The translations under genes were made by a program, and so were the position numbers. A stretch of DNA of 64,000 nucleotides, taken from NCBI RefSeq assembly GCF_010365305.1, contig NZ_CP048279.1:2790001-2854000 (forward strand), written 5' to 3'. The notes below the pieces were generated by a model. It was given only the letters and a program-made list of their open reading frames with translations. It was not told the origin of the DNA and made no database searches. This DNA comes from Staphylococcus sp. MI 10-1553. GTDB lineage: Bacteria > Bacillota > Bacilli > Staphylococcales > Staphylococcaceae. Positions 57,712 to 64,000 of this stretch are shown piece by piece; the first letter of the stretch is position 1, and every line of letters starts with the position of its first letter.

Positions 57712-58839
57712 TCATCGAATACTTTTTATGATTTCCTGAACTTTAACTTTTCTATTTTCATTTTTAGACAAACTCAAAGCATCTGCAGTAGCAATAGACG
57801 ACATTGCAGCTGTACCATCAACAAGCGGTTCAAACTCTTTCGAAATTTCCGCACCTTTTAATAAATCATGTAAGTAATGCATCTCTTTTTGCATAATACC
57901 TTGTAACCATAAAGGTGGCTTTTTGTCAGGATTACCATACATAATTGCACCATCTTCTTTACTACCTTTGTAAATATTTGTTCGATCGATATCTTCTTCC
58001 TTACTGCGATGTAGTAAAAATTGCCGATCTCCACTATTTGTTCTCAATACTACTTTTACATCTTGAAGATCTATTAATATAGCACCTTTTGTACCTTGGA
58101 TTTTCACAAAATGATCCGACCATCTAAACGCAGAGCCATATTGTAATGTAGCAAATTTATTGTTTTCGAATTCTAATGTAATCAATATCATATCGTCTTC
58201 GTCACCGAATTGTTCACCTTTATGTGCGAGATTTCCTCCTACCATCGTCGCCTGTACGGCAGGTCCCATGATAAACTGAATAAAATCTAATTCATGTATA
58301 TGATGATACAAATGCCCTCCAGATAAATCTTTTTTCTTTTTCCAGCTTACTTCGCTTTGTACCTCTTCCCAACCATTCCTTTCCGAATGACAGAACAAAA
58401 CTTCTCCTATATCACCGTTATTGATGAACTCTTTTGCTTTTCTAACACCATCCATAAAATTCATTACATGTCCTGCCATAAAGAAGACACCATTTTTCTT
58501 AGCTTCTTGAATCATTTCAAAGCAATCTTTATAATTAAGAGCTATGGGCTTTTCACAAAAGATATGCTTTTTATAACTTGCCGCTAACATCGCCGCTTCT
58601 TTATGAAATGCGTTGGGGGATGCTATAATAACAGCATCAATATCTGGCCTTTTACAAATATCTTCTAATGTTTCGTCAACATTCGAATTAATTTCATTAG
58701 CTAGTCTTTCACTATTCGATTTTTCAACATCATATACAGAAACGACCTTGGCATCTTCTATGTCCGCTAAAATTCTTCCTAACTCTTTACCAAAATATCC
58801 AGCACCTATAACACCATAATTAATTTGCTTCATTTTCAT
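57712..58839 (-). CDS. Gfo/Idh/MocA family oxidoreductase
   Basis: 375 residues. The N-terminal Rossmann domain begins YGVIGAGYFGKELGRIL; the motif EKPIAL (here FCEKPIALNYKD) is the family signature with the catalytic lysine, and YHHIHELDFIQFIMGP supplies the histidine/aspartate of the active site. It uses NAD(P) to oxidise a sugar or cyclitol brought in by the adjacent transporter. The substrate is not determined. Confidence 0.85.
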   Translation of the reverse strand: MKMKQINYGVIGAGYFGKELGRILADIEDAKVVSVYDVEKSNSERLANEINSNVDETLEDICKRPDIDAVIIASPNAFHKEAAMLAASYKKHIFCEKPIALNYKDCFEMIQEAKKNGVFFMAGHVMNFMDGVRKAKEFINNGDIGEVLFCHSERNGWEEVQSEVSWKKKKDLSGGHLYHHIHELDFIQFIMGPAVQATMVGGNLAHKGEQFGDEDDMILITLEFENNKFATLQYGSAFRWSDHFVKIQGTKGAILIDLQDVKVVLRTNSGDRQFLLHRSKEEDIDRTNIYKGSKEDGAIMYGNPDKKPPLWLQGIMQKEMHYLHDLLKGAEISKEFEPLVDGTAAMSSIATADALSLSKNENRKVKVQEIIKSIR

Positions 58840-58852
58840 TGTTTTATCCTTT

Positions 58853-59680
58853 CTATTTAACCGAACCTTCTGAAAGTCCAGAACTAATTTTTTTCTGAAT
58901 TAACATAAAAAATACGATTGATGGGAGTACAATAATTACTGATGCTGCTAACATTTGTCCCCAATTTAAAATTTCTGAGCCATTTAGCGAATACAACGCA
59001 ATTGAAATGGGCATTTTATTCGTTGTATTAATTAATAATAATGCGAACAAAAATTCATTCCATGTATTGATAAATGTATAAACTGCTGTAGCTACAAGAC
59101 CAGGCATAACAATTGGTAGTACAATTTTGCTAAAAATAACTAGGCGACTTGCACCATCAACCTTTGCAGCTTCTTCAATTTCAATTGGTACAGTACTAAA
59201 AAATCCGATGAGCATCCACACTGCATAGGGAATTGAAAAGGATAGATATGTAATCACAAGACCTATCCAAGTGTTCATTAATCCTAACTGTACAATGACA
59301 ATTGTGTAAGGAATAGCTAACAAAATAGGCGGAAACATATATGTCGTAATTAAAAATCGTGTCATCAGTTTTCCAAAACTAGGGAAAAACCTTACTATAC
59401 CGTATGCTCCTAATGCTGAAACAACTATAGAAATCAATGTCGCTACAAGTGAGATAATCAGACTGTTTCTTATATTTTTTATAAATCCTAAGTCAAACAA
59501 AACTTGCTTATAATATTCAATTGTAAATTCTTTAGATATCAATGATAGTGGATGGTTCGCTAACTCGTTCGTTGATTTAAACGAAGATAATATTATCCAA
59601 AGAAATGGAAAAATCGCAATAACAGTTAATAAAACCACAACGATATAAAGTGCTAGATAAACTATATGCTGTTTTTTCAT
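58853..59680 (-). CDS. Sugar ABC transporter permease (MalG type)
   Basis: 275 residues with six membrane segments and the EAA loop IEEAAKVDGASRLVIFSKIV. It starts 1 bp after the stop of the partner permease. It forms the channel with the 59682-60590 protein. Confidence 0.9.
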   Translation of the reverse strand: MKKQHIVYLALYIVVVLLTVIAIFPFLWIILSSFKSTNELANHPLSLISKEFTIEYYKQVLFDLGFIKNIRNSLIISLVATLISIVVSALGAYGIVRFFPSFGKLMTRFLITTYMFPPILLAIPYTIVIVQLGLMNTWIGLVITYLSFSIPYAVWMLIGFFSTVPIEIEEAAKVDGASRLVIFSKIVLPIVMPGLVATAVYTFINTWNEFLFALLLINTTNKMPISIALYSLNGSEILNWGQMLAASVIIVLPSIVFFMLIQKKISSGLSEGSVK

Positions 59681-59681
59681 A

Positions 59682-60590
59682 TCATCTATCCTCGCTTTCC
59701 CACTTGTCTAAAATTTTAAAATATATAAAACATACAAAAATTAAAAATAATAAAAGTAAAATCGTTATAGATGATGCCGTACCTAACTGCATCAAACCCC
59801 ACCCTGTCTTATAAGCATAAATAGGCAAAGTAGTCGTTTTACCACTTGGACCGCCACCGGTGATTAAAAATAACAATTCGAAATTATTAAAAACCCAAAT
59901 CGTTCTTAACACGACTAATAATCCGATAACGCTCCGAATATGTCGTATCGTAATATGAGTAAATGATTGCCATGCATTTGCACCATCCATGGCTGCGGCT
60001 TCATATTGTTCATTGGGGATTGTTTTGAGTGCCGAAAGGATGTTCACCATAAACAATGGTGCACCAAACCAAATATTGATGAACAAGACTGTCCCAAATA
60101 CAAGCGTACTATTAGATAAAAAATCAATATTTGTGTTAGTGAATCCTAACATTGTTAACATATTTGGTATTACACCCGAAACGTCATTTAATAACCATTT
60201 CCATGTAAAACCAATCACGATAGTTGGAAATGCCCATGGTACAATAAGCAATACTCTAAACAACCCAGAAAAACGAGGCAGTTTGTTCAATGCTAATGCT
60301 GCAATAAAACCAACTAATACTTGTCCCAGAATTGATAATACGGTCCACTTCACTGAGATCCATAATGCTTCATAAAATTCTTTAGAGCTCAAAACAAATA
60401 TAAAATTTTGAAAACCTACTAAATCATAATTAGACTTAATTAAATTTTTAGAGGTGAAACTGAAATATAAACTAGAAATAACGGGATAGATTAATAACAA
60501 CAACACAATGAGTAAAGAAGGCAAAATAAATAACAATCCTACTTTATCTAATTTTTTAATTTGTGCTTTTAATTGATACATTTTACCCAC
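59682..60590 (-). CDS. Sugar ABC transporter permease (MalF type)
   Basis: 302 residues with six membrane segments and the EAA loop YEAAAMDGANAWQSFTHITI. It directly abuts the binding-protein gene. The -GGGPSGKTTTLPIYAYKTG- segment is typical of CUT1 importers. Confidence 0.9.
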   Translation of the reverse strand: MGKMYQLKAQIKKLDKVGLLFILPSLLIVLLLLIYPVISSLYFSFTSKNLIKSNYDLVGFQNFIFVLSSKEFYEALWISVKWTVLSILGQVLVGFIAALALNKLPRFSGLFRVLLIVPWAFPTIVIGFTWKWLLNDVSGVIPNMLTMLGFTNTNIDFLSNSTLVFGTVLFINIWFGAPLFMVNILSALKTIPNEQYEAAAMDGANAWQSFTHITIRHIRSVIGLLVVLRTIWVFNNFELLFLITGGGPSGKTTTLPIYAYKTGWGLMQLGTASSITILLLLFLIFVCFIYFKILDKWESEDR

Positions 60591-61916
60591 CTACCCTTTT
60601 ATAATTTTAAATTGTCTATTTAACTTTTCTTCTGCCTTTTTCGCAGCATCTTCCGTACTGATATTTGTAGTTATTATTTCTTGAAACATTTCTTCAATGA
60701 TACTTTGAGTAGTAATGATACTCGCTTCTACTTTCGGACCATCTTCCATTCCAATTGCTGATCCCTCGGAAATTTGTTTTTCAATCATACTAATTTCTGC
60801 GTTAAACTGTTTAACAATTGGATTAGATTGAAATTTCGCGTTGTCTGATACACCTTTCATAACAGGTAACATGCCTCCAGGTGCTGAAAGTAAAAACTTC
60901 ACATAATCATCTTTATTGTATAATTCTTTCAAAAATGCTCTTGAAATATCTTTGTGCTTACTTTGCTTCCATACGACAATTGGTACATTGGTAGTTTCAA
61001 TTCCTGTTACTTTATCAGAAGATTTCTCTCTCGGGATTGGCGCAGCGCTTATTTTACTCAATAAATCTTTGGAATTAGTTGCCACTCCTAAAATTTGAAA
61101 TCCACTATTGAAATCAAAAGCTGTTTTTCCTTGATAAAATAAGGTCGCCTGATCTAGAACTTTAAAATTAATCGAACCTTTTGGAGAACTTTTTCGATAT
61201 CGATCTACCCAATAATTTATTCCGTCAATAGCAACTTTATTTGTTAAATCTGCTTTTCCATCTTTTATTAATTTTTCTCCATGCGTCCGTACATAAAAAT
61301 TCAAAAATCTTGTTGCCATCATATCTCCAACACCCATAGGTACTGAAATACCATATGTTCCTTTTTTCGAAATCTTATCTGTCACTCTTTGAAAATCTTC
61401 CCATGTTTGTGGCACTTTTTCGTTAACTTCTTCCAACAAATCTTTTCTATACCACATGACTTGGGCATGCGAATATAACGGTAAAGCATAATGATGCCCG
61501 TTCTTTTCCCCTTCTTTCAATGGTCCCTCATAAAATTTTTCTTTACCAATATCATTGATGATGTTATCAACGTTTGAAATAACATCAGCATCAACCATAA
61601 GCGAAACATCATTGGGTAAAGCTGTTGAAATATCAGGGACTTGACCCGCTTGTACACCAGTTGTCCATTTAGTATGAAATTCTGGCCACGCAAATGTTTC
61701 AATGTTGATTTGTACCTTAGGGTGTTTCTTCATAAATTCATCAGCTTTTTTCTGTATATATTCTTTCCTTGGACCTTGTGTAAATGAATGCCAAAAAGTA
61801 ATTTCTCCTTCAAGCTCATTCGATGCTTTTTCAGTTGTCTGTGCTTCATGTGTTTGGCTACAAGATGCTAAAACAAGTATAGAGGCTAGTAACAAATAAA
61901 TAATTTTAGTTTTCAT
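60591..61916 (-). CDS. Sugar-binding lipoprotein of the ABC importer
   Basis: 441 residues. A lipobox (LVLASC) lies at the end of the signal peptide and the body is a family-1 solute-binding fold (GEITFWHSFTQGPRKEYIQK). GGAGGG precedes ATG 61916. A cre palindrome lies just upstream, so the operon should be repressed by CcpA when glucose is present. The sugar is not known. Confidence 0.9.
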   Translation of the reverse strand: MKTKIIYLLLASILVLASCSQTHEAQTTEKASNELEGEITFWHSFTQGPRKEYIQKKADEFMKKHPKVQINIETFAWPEFHTKWTTGVQAGQVPDISTALPNDVSLMVDADVISNVDNIINDIGKEKFYEGPLKEGEKNGHHYALPLYSHAQVMWYRKDLLEEVNEKVPQTWEDFQRVTDKISKKGTYGISVPMGVGDMMATRFLNFYVRTHGEKLIKDGKADLTNKVAIDGINYWVDRYRKSSPKGSINFKVLDQATLFYQGKTAFDFNSGFQILGVATNSKDLLSKISAAPIPREKSSDKVTGIETTNVPIVVWKQSKHKDISRAFLKELYNKDDYVKFLLSAPGGMLPVMKGVSDNAKFQSNPIVKQFNAEISMIEKQISEGSAIGMEDGPKVEASIITTQSIIEEMFQEIITTNISTEDAAKKAEEKLNRQFKIIKG

Positions 61917-61933
61917 TGACTCCCTCCTGTTAA

Positions 61934-61945
61934 GTAAGCGCTTAC
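61934..61945. promoter_or_regulatory. cre site of the sugar operon
   Basis: GTAAGCGCTTAC is a perfect 12-bp palindrome and matches the CcpA operator. A TATACT box on the minus strand lies at 61956-61951, so the cre site overlaps the transcription start. Confidence 0.85.
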
Positions 61946-62019
61946 ATAAGAGTATAAAGAAGAGAATCTAGAAAAAACAGCATACAAAGCAACGAAAACT
62001 AGCATAATTCAATGATTAG

Positions 62020-62850
62020 CTAGTTTCTATAATTCCTATATGCTCTTGGTGAAAGACCGTATACTTGTTTAAATTGTCTCGTAAAATAATTTGCATCTTC
62101 ATAACCAAGTTGAAGTGCAATTTCATTTATTTTTAAATTTGACTTCAATAACAATTCTGCTGCTATATTCATTTTGTACTCATAAATATAAGTTTGTGGC
62201 GTTTTACCTGTGAAATTTTTAAATAGGAGCCTAAATTGTGACTCACTCAAATCAACCATCTTAGCCATAGCTGAAATCTTATAAGGTGTACTTAAATTGT
62301 TTTTCATATATTCTATTGCTTGAATAATTCTTTGATCTTTATTATTAATTTGTTGCGCGCTTTCATATAAATAGGGAATTGCTTCTTCACTTTTTATATA
62401 CGATTTTAACGTACCAATTAAATAGTACAGTTCACCAAGTAGCTTATATTTCTGTCCAACATCATTTTGAGAAAATAAAATATTCATTTTCAAGAATAAA
62501 TCTCGACACTCTCTAATAGTAAGTGCTTCCTTAAAACGAATATGTGTCGGAAGATCTACCATTAACAATGTTTGGAACGTTCCATACTTATGTATATCAG
62601 CTCGAAACCTTATACTTACAAACTCAATGCCTGATGCATTCGCTTTACTTATTAACTTCGCGTTTTGTGGTATACATAAAATATCACCCGACTGTACATA
62701 ATAACGTTCACCATTAATCACAAATTCACCTGAACCTTTAATAATATAACGAATAAGTGAAAATAAGACGCGTTCATCATAGTCACTCCATCCTTGTAGA
62801 AACTTATACCGATTGATATATAGAAACTGAAGTGTATACAAATTCTCCAT
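62020..62850 (-). CDS. AraC-family transcriptional regulator
   Basis: 276 residues from ATG 62850 (GGAGGGGAG upstream). An N-terminal cupin sensor domain (GSGEFVINGERYYVQSGDIL) is followed by two C-terminal helix-turn-helix motifs (ISAMAKMVDLSESQFRLLFK, INEIALQLGYEDANYFTRQF). It is likely to activate the downstream sugar operon when its sugar is bound. Confidence 0.88.
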   Translation of the reverse strand: MENLYTLQFLYINRYKFLQGWSDYDERVLFSLIRYIIKGSGEFVINGERYYVQSGDILCIPQNAKLISKANASGIEFVSIRFRADIHKYGTFQTLLMVDLPTHIRFKEALTIRECRDLFLKMNILFSQNDVGQKYKLLGELYYLIGTLKSYIKSEEAIPYLYESAQQINNKDQRIIQAIEYMKNNLSTPYKISAMAKMVDLSESQFRLLFKNFTGKTPQTYIYEYKMNIAAELLLKSNLKINEIALQLGYEDANYFTRQFKQVYGLSPRAYRNYRN

Positions 62851-63015
62851 GTTTCTCCCCTCCATCAAAATACATTACAACTATCCATCTTGTCCTCTTT
62901 AGTTCACTATAGCATCTTTTTTACACATCATTGTAGCACGTTAATTCCGTTAGAACTCAACTTGAGTAAAATTTAATAACATAATTAATGTGATAACTTT
63001 AAAAATAGCATATTA

Positions 63016-63050
63016 AAAACCCCATACACCTCAATAGATGTACGGGGTTT
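63016..63050. terminator. Terminator between the MFS remnant and AraC gene
   Basis: AAACCCC pairs with GGGGTTT, with TACA/TGTA inner pairs. The rest of 62851-63157 has no gene. Confidence 0.75.
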
Positions 63051-63157
63051 GATAAATTAGCTTACGCTTCGTCATTTATAAATCATTAACAATATTTCAT
63101 TAATAATTAAAAGTTAGTTATTAGATAACATTTCTGAGTTTCTAGTCTCATTTATAT

Positions 63158-63725
63158 CTACTCCTCTGCCATCAACATTAAGTCATTCATATTCTTGATT
63201 TCTTTATCCGTTACATAAAAAAGCGAAATCACTAAACTCGCCACACTTACTAAAATAAAATTGATATTTATCGTACCAAAAAAATGAGGTAAAATACCAC
63301 CAGTGAACGCGCCAAATGGTATCAAAATACTTAATAATCACTTGATGCTCATGAGTAGACAATTGGGGAATAAGCACACTCTCTGCAGGATAAATCACAG
63401 ACGAAAATAGTGTAGACATACTTAACAATACGTACAAAATAAGCAAATGGTGATGATCTAATAAAAAATACAAAGACATCAGCACCACTATAAAAACTTG
63501 TGCAAGTGTACTGATACATAAGATTTTTTTAATATTGTACCTATCTAAAATGGGCCCTAAAAAGAACATGAATACATCAATAACCCCTACGATGACACCA
63601 ATGATGCCCAAGTATAACGTGTTATGATAAGTAACAACAACATACCACGTTAATGAGATGAGTATGATACTATCTCCAATATTTGTTAGCACTCGTCCAA
63701 AAAGTAACTTGTGAACTTCTTTCAT
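63158..63725 (-). pseudogene. MFS transporter with internal deletion and frameshift
   Basis: The N-terminal about 135 residues (LLFGRVLTNIGDSIILISLT, then five membrane segments) are those of a major facilitator. After STHEHQVIIK the frame changes; the other frame gives FGAFTGGILPHFFGTININF and the C-terminal tail ending MLMAEE. Full proteins are about 400 residues; some 200 middle residues are absent. ATG 63725 has GGAG upstream. It cannot be a working carrier. Confidence 0.75.
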
Positions 63726-63769
63726 TTCACCCACTCCACATATTGTTCAATAAAACCTTTAATCCATCA

Positions 63770-63988
63770 CTATTTGATTCTTCTTCCTTGTGCATCTAAT
63801 TTAATAATTGGCTCATCCTTAGTATGTGTATAAGTCGCTACAATTTCACCTTCTTTATCTCTCAAATTGACATACCATTCATTTGATTTATTAAATCTCA
63901 CATTGTCTAATAAATAGCGACTACTGTCATAATCGTGCCCTTCAAAGTCAGCAATCCGTTGATAAACTTGTGATCGCAAATGTGCCAT
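63770..63988 (-). CDS. Hypothetical protein, possibly cut by the window end
   Basis: 72 residues (MAHLRSQVYQRIADFEGHDY at the start) with alternating strand-like pattern. The frame is still open to the window edge, so the true start may lie outside. No domain is recognised. Confidence 0.5.
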   Translation of the reverse strand: MAHLRSQVYQRIADFEGHDYDSSRYLLDNVRFNKSNEWYVNLRDKEGEIVATYTHTKDEPIIKLDAQGRRIK

Positions 63989-64000
63989 TATACCTGGTTC

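Overview
This window is chromosomal DNA of a Staphylococcus that is close to, but not, S. aureus. The core genes follow S. aureus order and content: guaA-guaB-pbuX-xpt, tcyP-nfrA-ahpC-ahpF, metNIQ, and a Fur/Zur-boxed cntK start. Extra or different genes (thiO under a TPP riboswitch, a long clade-2 catalase, an adenosine deaminase, a lactococcin-972 cluster) suggest an animal-associated coagulase-positive relative, such as the S. intermedius group. The species guess is inference.

Layout. 1-2.7 kb: start of the staphylopine gene cntK, a VOC protein, a lipoprotein, and a wrecked LPXTG surface-protein gene cut by a 48-bp relic of an IS200/IS605 element. 3.0-6.0 kb: a very AT-rich cassette made of a 29-residue peptide gene, a CPBP membrane protease, a membrane protein and an ABC transporter. 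It looks like an uncharacterised small-peptide (bacteriocin or pheromone) system. 6.1-18.6 kb: a plasticity zone with a broken EamA transporter, an IS200/IS605 element (intact TnpB catalytic core, deleted TnpA), frameshifted small genes, a membrane-anchored thermonuclease, a 5'-truncated argS copy, an AlbA_2/ATP-binding regulator preceded by an 11-bp repeat array, an IS1182-type element whose transposase reads into a GNAT gene, and an IS110-family transposase.

18.7-29.4 kb: a SaPI-like phage-inducible chromosomal island (PICI) in the 3' end of guaA. It has near-identical att cores, paired candidate integrase arm sites at both ends, integrase, a divergent Stl-like repressor and small regulator, excisionase-like protein, DUF1474 protein, primase, a DUF927 helicase split by an in-frame stop, and an iteron/AT-rich origin. 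No packaging gene is recognised. The cargo is an Abi_2 (AbiD/F, HEPN) gene next to about 1.9 kb without a convincing ORF that is packed with short perfect palindromes. This is the most unusual non-coding stretch in the window.

29.4-63 kb: mostly core genome. Purine genes lie under a guanine riboswitch with a terminator. Then come a sigma-B-type stress gene, a TPP riboswitch whose terminator contains the ribosome binding site of thiO, and the cystine carrier tcyP. The lactococcin-972 cluster follows; its bacteriocin gene is frameshifted and the cluster is flanked by inverted 110-bp repeats. Next are nfrA, ahpCF with a PerR box, bioB with a BirA box, metNIQ, add, katE, a cre-controlled sugar ABC operon with an AraC regulator, and a decayed MFS gene.

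How the parts work together: purine salvage and GMP synthesis (xpt, pbuX, guaB, guaA) form one transcription unit; nfrA, ahpCF and katE handle oxidants; the sugar operon combines binding protein, two permeases, ATPase and an NAD-dependent dehydrogenase. All functional calls rest on reading the sequence by eye; no database search was possible.
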